A DNA stretch of 37,961 nucleotides from a virus. The notes below the pieces were generated by a model, which did not search any database, was not told the DNA's origin, and was given only the letters and a program-made list of their open reading frames with translations. The position numbers and the translations under genes are program-made. The first letter of the stretch is position 1. Each line of letters begins with the position of its first letter. The DNA lies in the IMG/VR virus record IMGVR_UViG_3300031974_001077, positions 1-37,961 of that record; one strand, written 5' to 3'. Positions 7,126-15,742 of this stretch are shown in pieces.

Positions 7126-8714
7126 TGCCTGAAGAATTTAGAGATGGTAACTATGGTTTTGGGAATCCTACGACTCCCGCTGATAAAGATATAACCGACT
7201 CTCAGTTAAGTAATCTTTCTTCTGTAGAAGAAACAGCTTACGGATCTGATGTTGGTTTTTATGAAACTAACCATGCACCTCCATCTGGTTCGGTTCAGTC
7301 GATTCCTCAAGATGATGTTCGTTATCGTCAGGAACATGAACCATATAATTATCAACCTGATGGTGATCAGTTTGTTTATATAACAAAAGCTCACTTGTAT
7401 GAAATTCACCCGCTATTAAAAGATGATGGTCTAATAAAAAAACGTGAGCTTACTCCTTTAAAAATAAAACTAGATACAGCAAAAGGTTGTGTGTACACAC
7501 AATTTATGGTGGATCAACAAGGGAAGGTTATAGGAGACTATATCCTTTTAAAAACTGAAGAGGATGATCCTCCTGAATCAACGCCCTTTGAGTTACTTAA
7601 TGAAGACGGTGACGTTGAGCCTGACAAGTATGGTATATATAATATTCTTCTATTCAAGTTTGCTAATGGTCAAATACTTAGAAATCATTATAGCACAGAT
7701 GAAGAAGGTGCAGCAGATCCTAGATCTGTACAACACTATGGAGGTGTTGAAGGACACCGCGGCCCTTTAATATGGTCTAGTGGTTATAATACTTTAAATA
7801 ATAAAGGTATTGGAGCGGGTCTAATATATGGAGGATATGATGTTGATAATGATAATATAAATTTACGAACCTTACAAGGGCAAGGACAAATCTCTGTCGC
7901 AACGGCGGGAGATCAGATAAATATCCGAGGAAACAGTAACGATAAAACTTGGCAAGCGGTTCCTGCTAGTGGCGTAAGTTATACCAATACTACATTAGCT
8001 ACCTTTGCAGATGGTTTACTAACTGGTACACCTACTAATCTAGAAGTCGTAGAAGTTCCAACAGCCGCTTCTGGTAGCACTACTGTCAATAGCGTAGACT
8101 CGGCTCCTACAATAAATACAACGGTTGAAACCCTAACAACAACTCAGATAACCCCACCGAGTGGTACAGGTATGTCATTAAATACTAAGACATATACGGT
8201 GAGAGAGTTATCGAGAGAGACTTTGGAGCAACAAGCAGGTGCTTGGAAAGGTGGGGCTGCTTCACAATCAGCAGGTTTAAATTTATATGAAGTACAAGAC
8301 ACAACAGGCAGCAACATATGGGTTATGGGTAAAGCCTCAACTGGGGGATCACCTCCCGCATTCCCTACTTTCATAACAGGAGCCTCTACTTATACAGGGG
8401 TAAAAAACTTATCTTCAGCGAGTGTTGAATTATATAAAGCTTCTTCCTCTGGAAACCACAAGTATTTAGAGTCTACTGATGGGGATACTACTACAAACAA
8501 TATTTACGTAAGTTCAGCTACAACAGCTAGAACTTTCATAACTTCCACTGGAACGCCTATTTATGTTTATTCAGAAGACGGCTCTACCACTTCAAAATTC
8601 TTTAAAACAGATATATCTGATGGCACTACCGTGCCTATAGTTACTGCTGTAAATACCACAGCTTCAACCTTTCAAACAGTCAGTGGAAACGCAAAAGTGT
8701 TAAAGGCTCCCTAG
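7125..8714 (+). CDS. Tail fibre-like or large virion structural protein
   Basis: This 529-residue protein has two halves. Residues ~1-240 are mixed, with YQPDGDQFVYITKAHLYEIHPLL and YGIYNILLFKFANGQ. Residues ~240-529 are low-complexity beta-rich sequence dominated by Thr, Ser, Gly and Asn, as in phage fibres and spikes. A glycine-rich passage (NTLNNKGIGAGLIYGGYDV) marks the junction. There is no enzyme motif. It follows the 429-residue structural gene with a one-base overlap and is the last gene before the promoter at 8715. It probably forms or attaches part of the tail; its relation to the fibre at the left edge is unclear. Confidence 0.55.
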   Translation: MPEEFRDGNYGFGNPTTPADKDITDSQLSNLSSVEETAYGSDVGFYETNHAPPSGSVQSIPQDDVRYRQEHEPYNYQPDGDQFVYITKAHLYEIHPLLKDDGLIKKRELTPLKIKLDTAKGCVYTQFMVDQQGKVIGDYILLKTEEDDPPESTPFELLNEDGDVEPDKYGIYNILLFKFANGQILRNHYSTDEEGAADPRSVQHYGGVEGHRGPLIWSSGYNTLNNKGIGAGLIYGGYDVDNDNINLRTLQGQGQISVATAGDQINIRGNSNDKTWQAVPASGVSYTNTTLATFADGLLTGTPTNLEVVEVPTAASGSTTVNSVDSAPTINTTVETLTTTQITPPSGTGMSLNTKTYTVRELSRETLEQQAGAWKGGAASQSAGLNLYEVQDTTGSNIWVMGKASTGGSPPAFPTFITGASTYTGVKNLSSASVELYKASSSGNHKYLESTDGDTTTNNIYVSSATTARTFITSTGTPIYVYSEDGSTTSKFFKTDISDGTTVPIVTAVNTTASTFQTVSGNAKVLKAP

Positions 8715-8743
8715 TTGACCTAACACTGTTTCAAGCTTACATT
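8715..8743 (+). promoter_or_regulatory. Promoter giving a leaderless message
   Basis: TTGACC (8715-8720) follows the preceding stop codon directly. A 17-bp spacer leads to TACATT (8738-8743), and the ATG at 8749 is five bases further on, the same geometry as at 4821-4855. The -10 box is weaker than at the other sites (4 of 6 consensus bases), but the spacing is exact. Confidence 0.5.
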
Positions 8744-8748
8744 GTAGC

Positions 8749-9705
8749 ATGGCTACATTAACTGTTGCGGGAGTTGAAGACATTTTATCTGAGTATAAAT
8801 CAGCAGGTGGTTCTTTTATAAAAGAGCTTAATCTCGTTATGCCCCGCTTATTTGCTATGGGTATGTGGAGGGATCTGGTTTATGAAACGACTATATCTAC
8901 CACTGATGGGAACTTTACTCTACCTGAAGATGCAGAGTCTGTTATTTCAGTTTTAATTGATAATGATCCTGCTAAAGCACGGTCAATGTTCCATGATTAC
9001 AGACTAACTGGAAGGAACAATGACGGAACGACTTTAGCTACGTATGGGATAATTGATGATGGCTTTGTCCCTACTATCAATGAGCTTGAAGCAGATAAAA
9101 CATATAAAATAACTGTTGAGCCTATAAGTCCTCAAACAACATTGCCTGATAATATGGGAGAGACTGTAACTATAACAGGTCTGGATAATTCATCTACACC
9201 TGTTATGAAGTCTGAAACTATAACTATGGCAGGTGAGTCTATTATCACTTCATCTACTACTTTCACGACGATATCTGAAATACGTAATGGAGATAGCGTT
9301 CTCCCTAACGTCATTGAATTAAATGCTCAAAACACGGCTGACGCTACAGATATACTAAAGATGGCCGACGTTCAACAAGCCAATCATATAAACAGATACA
9401 GAAGATATAGAATTGGTAATGATTTAGCTGGAACTAAAAAAACATTAAGAGTTCTTGTTAAAAGAAAATTCACTAAACTACTTAACTACACTGATCCTGT
9501 TTACCCAAGTAATCTAAATGCCATCAAACACGCTCTATTAGGAAGCATTGCAGAAGACAACGCTGATCTTGAAAGAGCTTCTTACCATTGGGGTTTATGC
9601 AAACAATTACTCGAAGACGAGCTAGATGCCTACAGAGGGGCAGCGAAACCAACAATTAATTTTGATCCTTCTGGTTCAGGATCAAGAGTACCAAATTTAC
9701 TTTAA
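8749..9705 (+). CDS. Neck / tail-tube-like protein
   Basis: This 318-residue protein carries LNLVMPRLFAMGMWRDLVYE followed by DGNFTLPEDAESVISV and MFHDYRLTG, a pattern seen in phage head-to-tail connector (tail tubular A-like) proteins. The C-terminal helices (KHALLGSIAEDNADLERAS, GLCKQLLEDELDAYRGAA) also fit that group. The central ~150 residues form a Thr-rich beta insertion. T7 gp11 is about 196 residues, so this version would be enlarged by the insertion. It is the last virion gene before the lysis cassette and has its own leaderless-type promoter. Confidence 0.6.
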   Translation: MATLTVAGVEDILSEYKSAGGSFIKELNLVMPRLFAMGMWRDLVYETTISTTDGNFTLPEDAESVISVLIDNDPAKARSMFHDYRLTGRNNDGTTLATYGIIDDGFVPTINELEADKTYKITVEPISPQTTLPDNMGETVTITGLDNSSTPVMKSETITMAGESIITSSTTFTTISEIRNGDSVLPNVIELNAQNTADATDILKMADVQQANHINRYRRYRIGNDLAGTKKTLRVLVKRKFTKLLNYTDPVYPSNLNAIKHALLGSIAEDNADLERASYHWGLCKQLLEDELDAYRGAAKPTINFDPSGSGSRVPNLL

Positions 9706-9715
9706 CTTTAAAATC

Positions 9716-9895
9716 ATGATTGAATTTATTAAAACAAACTACGATCAACTTTTATCAATTGCTACTGGAGTTGTAGCGTTAGCGTCTGCGATATGCGCCC
9801 TAACACCTACTCCAAAAGATGATGGAGTTGTAAAAAAATTATATGCAATCGTTGAGTGGTTAGCTCTCAACATAGGGAGAGCAAAAGATAAGTGA
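9716..9895 (+). CDS. Small membrane protein, holin candidate
   Basis: A 59-residue protein from the ATG at 9716; a longer frame exists but would overlap the preceding gene. One hydrophobic segment (LLSIATGVVALASAICAL, ~14-31) is followed by TPTPKDDGVVKK and an amphipathic tail ending in IGRAKDK. Small single-helix proteins of this form are frequent next to phage endolysins. The stop overlaps the GTG start of the spanin gene (GTGA at 9892-9895). Holin function is inferred from size, membrane segment and location. The 57-residue protein at 10210 is the rival candidate. Confidence 0.6.
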   Translation: MIEFIKTNYDQLLSIATGVVALASAICALTPTPKDDGVVKKLYAIVEWLALNIGRAKDK

Positions 9896-10083
9896 AATTC
9901 TTCAGGTTACTAAGCGCAGCACTAGAGGCTGTCGTTTTGTACTTACACTACCGAAGACAAAAATATGTTGATGAGATCGAAGATGAAATTGATGAGCTTG
10001 CCCGCAATGGCTCTGCTTCTGCAAAGCTGCGGATTGAAAGATTGGGCAAACGACTCAAGCGTGAACGAGAGCGCACTATATGA
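9892..10083 (+). CDS. i-spanin-like protein (Rz-like)
   Basis: This 63-residue protein starts at a GTG overlapping the previous stop. A short hydrophobic N-terminal stretch (FFRLLSAALEAVVLYLHY) is followed by a charged, coiled-coil-like tail rich in Glu, Lys and Arg. Inner-membrane spanins have this plan: an N-terminal membrane anchor and a periplasmic coiled coil that contacts the outer-membrane partner. It is shorter than Rz of lambda (153 residues). A lipoprotein frame begins inside it in another reading frame, which strongly supports the spanin call. The single Glu in the hydrophobic stretch makes the anchor unusual. Confidence 0.55.
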   Translation: MKFFRLLSAALEAVVLYLHYRRQKYVDEIEDEIDELARNGSASAKLRIERLGKRLKRERERTI

Positions 10084-10213
10084 TCCACCAACAGTCACTT
10101 TGATTGAAGGGCAACAATACCGATTTAAGGAAGGTGTTTTGCTCGGCAGGAAAAATCATAAATATCACAGTAACTATTCTTACTTAAGGGCAATCACCAT
10201 CGGAAATAAATGA
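9965..10213 (+). CDS. o-spanin lipoprotein (Rz1-like), overlapping the i-spanin gene
   Basis: This 82-residue protein begins inside the i-spanin gene in another frame and runs past its end. The N-terminus is a lipoprotein signal: basic residues (MLMRSKMKLM), a hydrophobic core (LPAMALLL) and a lipobox LQSC with the lipidated Cys at 22. The mature ~61-residue protein contains YDPPTVTLIEGQQYRF and HSNYSYLRAITIG. Spanin pairs fuse inner and outer membranes in the last step of lysis of Gram-negative hosts. Two starts are possible, 9965 and 9983 (MKLMSLPA). The stop overlaps the next ATG (ATGA at 10210-10213). Confidence 0.65.
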   Translation: MLMRSKMKLMSLPAMALLLQSCGLKDWANDSSVNESALYDPPTVTLIEGQQYRFKEGVLLGRKNHKYHSNYSYLRAITIGNK

Positions 10214-10383
10214 ACTCTTCAAAAGCATTGGATACTCTTTTAGGCACAATAACCCCCACTATAGCAGTCGCTGCTTCATTTCAGGAACAATTAGAATACT
10301 GGTTAAGAGTATCTTCTTTGGTTTTGGGAATACTGGTTGCTTTAGTTTCTTTATACAGACTAATTTTTAAATACAAAAAATGA
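10210..10383 (+). CDS. Small membrane protein of the lysis cassette
   Basis: This 57-residue protein is linked by ATGA overlaps to the o-spanin before it and to the amidase after it. It has a weak hydrophobic stretch (~TITPTIAVAASF) and a clear C-terminal membrane helix (SSLVLGILVALVSLYRLIF) ending in a basic KYKK tail. The tight coupling to the endolysin makes it a good holin or holin-regulator candidate. No family was recognised from sequence alone. Confidence 0.6.
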   Translation: MNSSKALDTLLGTITPTIAVAASFQEQLEYWLRVSSLVLGILVALVSLYRLIFKYKK

Positions 10384-10925
10384 TAGGCATTTGCATAGGT
10401 CATAGTAGGAAGGGGGACAAAGGAGCTTACACTCTTTCTCCTGATTCTGTTAGTGAGTACGATTTCAATAAAGCTCTAGTCCCGCTCATAGTTCCTTACT
10501 TAGAAGTCCCATACAAAGTTTATGATGACTATCAAGCTTCTAGTTATGTAGGGGCCATGAACTTTATATCTAGAAAGTTAAAAGAGGATGGAGCCACTGC
10601 TTGTGTTGAATTACATTTTAATGCAGCGAGCCCTTCAGCGCACGGACACGAGTGGCTTTACTGGGAGACCAGCAAAGGGGGGAAACGATTAGCTGAATCT
10701 TTTAAGGATGTTATGGATGAAGAGTATCCTGACATTAGATCCAGAGGAATAAAAAGCCGAACGCATAGACAAAGAGGGAGTTTGTTTTTAAGAAAGACAC
10801 CTTGCTATGCTTGTATCGCTGAACCTTTCTTTGGTTCTAATAGAGGGGACGTAGACATAATAATGTCCGACTTAAGTAAGTTAGCCAGAGTATATGCTGA
10901 TGGCATAAATAACTTCTATGCATAA
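10380..10925 (+). CDS. N-acetylmuramoyl-L-alanine amidase (Amidase_3-type endolysin)
   Basis: This 181-residue protein has the Amidase_3 layout. Zinc ligands are H8 in CIGHS, E26 in VSEYDFNKAL and H79 in ELHFNA. The catalytic Glu is E148 in IAEPFFGSN. These enzymes cut the bond between muramic acid and the first L-Ala of the peptide stem, using zinc. There is no signal peptide or separate wall-binding domain, so release would depend on a holin. It is the last gene of the lysis cassette, joined to the preceding membrane-protein gene by an ATGA overlap and to the next gene by TAATG. Confidence 0.85.
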   Translation: MIGICIGHSRKGDKGAYTLSPDSVSEYDFNKALVPLIVPYLEVPYKVYDDYQASSYVGAMNFISRKLKEDGATACVELHFNAASPSAHGHEWLYWETSKGGKRLAESFKDVMDEEYPDIRSRGIKSRTHRQRGSLFLRKTPCYACIAEPFFGSNRGDVDIIMSDLSKLARVYADGINNFYA

Positions 10926-11218
10926 TGAATATTCCAAAGTCACTTCGTATAGCTGGACAGCGTGTTCGGATATGCATCGCTGATTTAAGCGACGACGACG
11001 TTTTTGGATACTATAGCCACGACCGAAAAATAATATTTTTATCTGAAGCTTTAGAAGAAAAAGATCTTCTGGATACTCTTAGACATGAGCTTATGGAAGC
11101 GAGCTTATGTATATCGGGAGTTGGCTTCTGCGAATCTTTTGAACAGGAAGCTGTAGTTCGATGTATGGATGAAGTTTTCTTTCCTGCTTACGAAAGGTTA
11201 TTAAAAATAATTTCATAG
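10925..11218 (+). CDS. Metallopeptidase-like protein with HExxE motif
   Basis: This 97-residue protein shows RVRICIADLSDDDVFGYYSHDRKIIFLS followed by DTLRHELMEA, the arrangement of small phage zinc-metallopeptidase-like proteins. The motif reads H54-E55-L-M-E58, so Glu replaces the second histidine of HExxH. It may be a binding-only relative, or Glu may serve as ligand. It starts in a TAATG overlap with the amidase. Substrate and role are unknown. The C-terminal segment (FEQEAVVRCMDEVFFPAYERLL) is helical, as in related proteins. Confidence 0.5.
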   Translation: MNIPKSLRIAGQRVRICIADLSDDDVFGYYSHDRKIIFLSEALEEKDLLDTLRHELMEASLCISGVGFCESFEQEAVVRCMDEVFFPAYERLLKIIS

Positions 11219-11221
11219 ACG

Positions 11222-11746
11222 ATGGACTCATTGCCTCCACAATTTAAAAAAGACAAGAAGATGATTGTCTTTCATCCATCATCGGATGACATAAAGGAAG
11301 CTTTCGAGCGCACTCAAAAGTTAGGTGTGCTACCTAATTCTTTTACTAGAGGTCAGGGAAGGATGACAGGGTTCCTTGGGGAAGTTGCTTTTGAACTACT
11401 ATACCCTAACTCTGAATATGTGGGAGACTCTTGTTTTACATATGACTATGTAATGGGTAGAAGAAAGATTGATGTTAAATCAAAAACCTGTACAGGAAAA
11501 CCCCTACCTCATTACACAGCATCTGTTAATACCAAAGACAAAAAGCTTAACGCCACTACTTACTTTTTTGTTAGAGTCCGAAAAGACCTAACCAGAGTTT
11601 GGTTGTTGGGCTGGGCCTCAAAACAAAAAATGGAAACTAAAGCTGAGTTCAAAAAGCGTGGTGAAAAAGATGACTTTGGATTTACTTATAAAGTTGATGG
11701 CTATCATTTGCCTATTCAACATCTCCGCCGACCTGATTCTCTTTAG
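11222..11746 (+). CDS. PD-(D/E)XK-type nuclease candidate
   Basis: This 174-residue protein contains GRMTGFLGEVAFELLYP (E54), then YDYVMGRRKIDVKSK with D75, D84 and K86. This matches the restriction-endonuclease-like core: a Glu on the first helix, then D...(D/E)xK. Such proteins cut DNA in recombination, repair or restriction. Basic C-terminal residues may bind DNA. It is the last plus-strand gene before the reverse-strand replication block, and its end overlaps the primase-helicase gene by 35 bp in convergent orientation. Specific activity (resolvase, nicking or other) cannot be told. Confidence 0.65.
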   Translation: MDSLPPQFKKDKKMIVFHPSSDDIKEAFERTQKLGVLPNSFTRGQGRMTGFLGEVAFELLYPNSEYVGDSCFTYDYVMGRRKIDVKSKTCTGKPLPHYTASVNTKDKKLNATTYFFVRVRKDLTRVWLLGWASKQKMETKAEFKKRGEKDDFGFTYKVDGYHLPIQHLRRPDSL

Positions 11747-13889
11747 ATGAAGCTGGATCGATATCATACTTTTCAGTTATATCTATAATAAGTATTTTAC
11801 CTCCGCCAGTCCCTTCTGATTTTACAGGTCTAATGTTCTTGTTGGTCTTACATAGTTCTTCAATATAAGTAACATCTCTCCTTAGATCGGCTGAACTTCC
11901 TTCTATTGATCCAACAAATGTTTTAACATCTTGTGATAACTTGTAGAAAGTACCTCTCCATTCTGTTCTGTTCGGATCGGTTGCTCTTAATTCTTGTGAG
12001 AACATATCGAGAATCTCTGCGGCTCTTGCTCTTGTTGAGCTATCATAAGCGGCATCAGACAATGTCGGGTCGATAAAGCTCTTAACACCAAACCTATCGT
12101 CCTCTTGAATTTCATCAGGAACTTTAAACCCTTTCAGAAAAGCTAAATAATAAGGAAGCTCTTTTTTTATGGTAGCCTCTAGTGTTTTCCTATCAGGAAA
12201 ATCAAAGGGAGTCGCACTAATTCTAAACGCTATGATCTTATCACGATTACTAGAATCCAAGTTAGGGATAACTGACATACTGTTTGGATCATCATTCAAA
12301 CTTAGAATAGCCCGACCTGCCCAAGGAATTGATATGGCATCACCATACTTAGGCATAAGATCCATTCTAGGATTCGCTGTAGACCTCTTTAGCATTTCAG
12401 TTAACCTCATTTGCTCATGCCTGTTTGATGCACTTGTTGTATCATCAATAACCCAACAAGCAACTCTCCCCATCTCTTTATTGAACTTTGTTTGTCCTGA
12501 TAAATAATCGCTACCATCAGCGTACCCTCCGACAGAAGGAGCTATAACCATTGTAGATAACAATGTCTTGCCCCTTTTTGATGGCCCACAAAAAACCATA
12601 GTATGTCCTTGATCCAACCTTGAGTTCAATATGGCTTCATAAAATCTTTTGTGCCATGCCCAAAAAGTAAACACTGATGGTAGGCTTGATTGTGGACTAT
12701 CTACAAACATATGAGTCATTAGCTTATAGAGGAAAGGCCAATTCTTTTTGTCTCCGTTATCTGCCGCTTCAAGAGGTTGTATGTTTGTTGTATTTAAAAT
12801 CTTCTGTCCATTCCATTCTACTATTCTTTCTCCCCTTCTAAAAACAATAGGAGCCATTTCAGCTACTCTGTTCTTTTGGCTTATCACCAAGATCGCATCC
12901 TCAACTTCTGAGAGTGTCTCTCCTTTCTTTGCTCCCTTATATCTGAATCCTCTCTTTCTTAGTTCCAGAACCAATTGATCTTTCGGTATGAGTTGTGGGA
13001 ACCCATCAACTAAACCGTAGAAGTTTTTCCCATTAAACCAATAATGATCAAGCAAGTCCCCCATCTTTTGCTCCTCAAAGTCTTTAACAAACTTAGCTCC
13101 AAAGATATCTTTCCATGTCATCCAACCCTTTGATCTATCTGAATAGACCAACATACCATCTTCAAAAACCTGACAACCCTCTCTATCAATACCATCGTCT
13201 ATCCAGAAAAGTGGGCCTCTAGAACCAACTTCAAATTCACCTACCCATCTGTTAGGAAATCTTTTCTCTACTTCTTTAGCGACTTCTGCCATAGGGATAG
13301 AAGTATCTTCTGATTTAGGTGTATGCTTTTGAGCCGCCTTGATAAGAGCTGTTTGAACTATTGAGTTAGGAACAACTCCTCCTAAGTCTACAATGTCGTG
13401 ACCGAGTGCAAAGTACTGAGAGGCACTTTCTGATTTGGAATCATACCCTGCAAAAATTTTATCAAACCCTAATATCCTCTTTAGTTCTTTTACGAAGTAT
13501 GGGTGTATTTCTGAATTAACAGGAGCAGGACTCTCAAACAAAAATCCAAGTCTAATATACCCGCTGTATGTTTTAGCTCTCCATGCTGGCATTGCTTTAG
13601 GACACTTAGCGGTAATGATATCATCGACATTATTCCAGTCTACTGGGGCATCACAATCTATTATAATTCCAGAAGTTTTATGTATTTTATTTTCAGAGTC
13701 TATTCTCCTGTTAGGGTTTAATCCTTCACAGAAACTTATAAAGTAGCTGTCTGTTTTCTTATCCGCACACCATGCTCTGAAATCAGCTTTGTCTTTGAAC
13801 TTAGGTACATTGGGGTCAGGCAATGAAAATATATCATCGAATCCTTTTGCTTCTTCTTCTCTTAGGTTTTTTAAATAACGGTACTTCAT
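11712..13889 (-). CDS. Primase / SF3 helicase (NrS-1-like)
   Basis: This 725-residue protein has an N-terminal archaeo-eukaryotic-type primase-like part with the acidic pair D78 and D80 in TSGIIIDCDAP. The usual later SxH motif is not obvious (SGYIRLGFLF). The C-terminal part is an SF3 helicase: Walker A GPSKRGKT (435-442), Walker B ACWVIDD with D482 and D483, and motif C SLNDD (~530-534). This arrangement resembles the NrS-1 phage primase-polymerase/helicase group. It would prime and unwind DNA at the fork. The start overlaps the polymerase stop by four bases (13886-13889), so the two are co-translated. It is the last gene of the minus-strand block. Confidence 0.8.
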   Translation of the reverse strand: MKYRYLKNLREEEAKGFDDIFSLPDPNVPKFKDKADFRAWCADKKTDSYFISFCEGLNPNRRIDSENKIHKTSGIIIDCDAPVDWNNVDDIITAKCPKAMPAWRAKTYSGYIRLGFLFESPAPVNSEIHPYFVKELKRILGFDKIFAGYDSKSESASQYFALGHDIVDLGGVVPNSIVQTALIKAAQKHTPKSEDTSIPMAEVAKEVEKRFPNRWVGEFEVGSRGPLFWIDDGIDREGCQVFEDGMLVYSDRSKGWMTWKDIFGAKFVKDFEEQKMGDLLDHYWFNGKNFYGLVDGFPQLIPKDQLVLELRKRGFRYKGAKKGETLSEVEDAILVISQKNRVAEMAPIVFRRGERIVEWNGQKILNTTNIQPLEAADNGDKKNWPFLYKLMTHMFVDSPQSSLPSVFTFWAWHKRFYEAILNSRLDQGHTMVFCGPSKRGKTLLSTMVIAPSVGGYADGSDYLSGQTKFNKEMGRVACWVIDDTTSASNRHEQMRLTEMLKRSTANPRMDLMPKYGDAISIPWAGRAILSLNDDPNSMSVIPNLDSSNRDKIIAFRISATPFDFPDRKTLEATIKKELPYYLAFLKGFKVPDEIQEDDRFGVKSFIDPTLSDAAYDSSTRARAAEILDMFSQELRATDPNRTEWRGTFYKLSQDVKTFVGSIEGSSADLRRDVTYIEELCKTNKNIRPVKSEGTGGGKILIIDITEKYDIDPASSKENQVGGDVE

Positions 13890-15652
13890 TTTTCATATTT
13901 AGTTAGTATTTCTCCTTCAGCTTGTAGAGGTATATCGGGTATCCATTTTGGAGGGTCAGACATAATATTAACTATATCTTTGTATGCCTCTTCTGCTTTG
14001 TCTGCGTCTTCTTCTATGATCACTTCATCGTGAACATGGAAAATTATTTTATGCTCTGCTTTGTCGAGCCTTACCATCATGTCAGAAAAAATATCACGGG
14101 CTAGTGCTTGAGATAAGTTTTCAGCGAGTAACCCGCCCCACAATCTTACAGGCAATCTCTTACCATTCTTAGGTATAGCGGCAATGTAATCATTAAAAGA
14201 ATTTCTAGCTCCTGATACTTTCTTAATCTTACCATAGTTCAATTCTCTTTTGCTTGGCAGTACATGAACTAAATCAACTTTAGCTGCATGAGCTTTTTTA
14301 ATTTTGTCATTCAGTACACTCCAATAACCTTTTATCTTCGGCATATAGTATCTGTATCTCGCTATACCTTCTCTTGCTTGATCGACACTAAAACCAGTCA
14401 TACTTGCAAACCTATCTACTCCTACACCGTAGCCACACCCTAAAACTAAAGCTTTAACTGTATGCCTAAGTTTAGGATCTTCCTTTTTAAGTAGCCCTTT
14501 CTCTCTGCCCCACATCTTAAATCGAATAGCAAAAGCTTCATATATGTCATCAGTATCTGCAATCTCAGCTAACATATTTTTATCTTCCGCCAACCAACAT
14601 AAAGTTCTAACTTCGATTTGAGCTAAGTCTACAACGATTAGTTTTTTACCTTCTTTAGGAGCAATCAAATGTCTTAGATTTGCTCCGAACATTTCTTCAC
14701 GAGGTAAGTTCTGTAAATTTAAATTACCTCCCGATCCACTGAACCTTCCAGTATGCGCTCCAAAATACATGATGCCTCCATAAAATCTAGAGTCTGGCAT
14801 AGTTGCGTAATCGAAAGACTCAAGTTTCTTTTTAATAGCATTGATCCTTCTCCAGTCTCTAACTGAGGTAATCCATTTATGTTTTTCACTATGGTGATCA
14901 ATCCACTCTTGCGCTTTCTCATCTGTAGCCGCAAGACTTGCAGGAGGTTCTAGACCAACTAACCTACATTGATTATCAAAAGCTGCCCTACTCAATAGTG
15001 GGCTTTCTTCTATCCAAGGAATATTTTGCTCTGCTTCAAATAGCCTGACCTTTACTTTTTCCAGTTGATCTTTCAATAGGCTTTGATCAATCGGTATGCC
15101 TCCCTGAACTATTTTTCTATTGAGGTTACTTATTTCTTTTTCTGAATCAGGCCACTGGTCACTATACTTTTTCCATAGATCAAGACACAGCTCACTATCC
15201 TTAAGGGCATACTCGCTGACCTCTTCTTTGAATTCGTCAGTCATGTTATTCCACTTCTTGCCTGACATATTATCCCTTGTCGATTTGTCTACTGTCAGAC
15301 CGAAAGCTTCCGCTGTTGCATTCTTAAGTGATCTGGGTAGTCGGCAGAAAGCCGCCATATCTGCGGTGCAGTACCATGCTTTAACTTCACTGTAATCCCA
15401 CCAACCTTTATTAACGCCAAACAAATATAGGGTCTCATCAAAAGATGCGTTGTGACTAAGAACAATTGAATCTTTTATTAGAGACCAATCAAAGTCTTTA
15501 GGATGTCCTACAAATTTGTATCCGTCATCTCCAACAACTGACACCATATATGCATCAAAGTTTGGGTGACTAAAGTATCCTAACGGCCCTAATGTTTTTA
15601 TACTACATTCTTTATCGTAGTAAGTTTCAAAATCGAGTGCGTAAGTAACCAT
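13886..15652 (-). CDS. polA: DNA polymerase I-type (family A) with 3'-5' exonuclease
   Basis: This 588-residue replicative polymerase has an intact N-terminal proofreading domain: D7 and E9 in LDFET, SHNASFDE and YALKDSELCLD. Polymerase motif A is VVDLAQIEVR (D342, E347), motif B is RHTVKALVLGCGYG (~396-409) and motif C is VHDEV (H541, D542, E543). There is no 5'-3' exonuclease domain. In motif B the position equivalent to Phe762 of E. coli Pol I is Leu404, a substitution known in marine phage polymerases and associated with slower, more accurate synthesis. It is shorter than T7 gp5 (704). It overlaps the primase-helicase start and lies downstream of a 90-bp gap. Confidence 0.93.
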   Translation of the reverse strand: MVTYALDFETYYDKECSIKTLGPLGYFSHPNFDAYMVSVVGDDGYKFVGHPKDFDWSLIKDSIVLSHNASFDETLYLFGVNKGWWDYSEVKAWYCTADMAAFCRLPRSLKNATAEAFGLTVDKSTRDNMSGKKWNNMTDEFKEEVSEYALKDSELCLDLWKKYSDQWPDSEKEISNLNRKIVQGGIPIDQSLLKDQLEKVKVRLFEAEQNIPWIEESPLLSRAAFDNQCRLVGLEPPASLAATDEKAQEWIDHHSEKHKWITSVRDWRRINAIKKKLESFDYATMPDSRFYGGIMYFGAHTGRFSGSGGNLNLQNLPREEMFGANLRHLIAPKEGKKLIVVDLAQIEVRTLCWLAEDKNMLAEIADTDDIYEAFAIRFKMWGREKGLLKKEDPKLRHTVKALVLGCGYGVGVDRFASMTGFSVDQAREGIARYRYYMPKIKGYWSVLNDKIKKAHAAKVDLVHVLPSKRELNYGKIKKVSGARNSFNDYIAAIPKNGKRLPVRLWGGLLAENLSQALARDIFSDMMVRLDKAEHKIIFHVHDEVIIEEDADKAEEAYKDIVNIMSDPPKWIPDIPLQAEGEILTKYEK

Positions 15653-15661
15653 AAATAAATC

Positions 15662-15685
15662 GGGAGCTTTTATGCGATTACTCCC
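15662..15685 (-). other. Inverted repeat upstream of DNA polymerase
   Basis: In the 90-bp gap between the small coiled-coil gene and polA, GGGAG (15662-15666) and CTCCC (15681-15685) can pair around a 14-nt loop, followed on the minus strand by an A/T-rich tract and the ATG at 15652. It is too short and its loop too long to be a confident terminator. No promoter matching the leaderless layout was seen here. Confidence 0.25.
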
Positions 15686-15742
15686 AAGGCGATGAAGTTG
15701 ACCAGCCCTTAAACAAGCCGCCGCAATACCTAATTATTCAGA

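Noticed and set aside
12169-12507. Plus-strand ORF inside the primase-helicase gene
   Set aside because: It mirrors the helicase domain coding sequence, lacks a plausible start context and shows no protein-like motifs.
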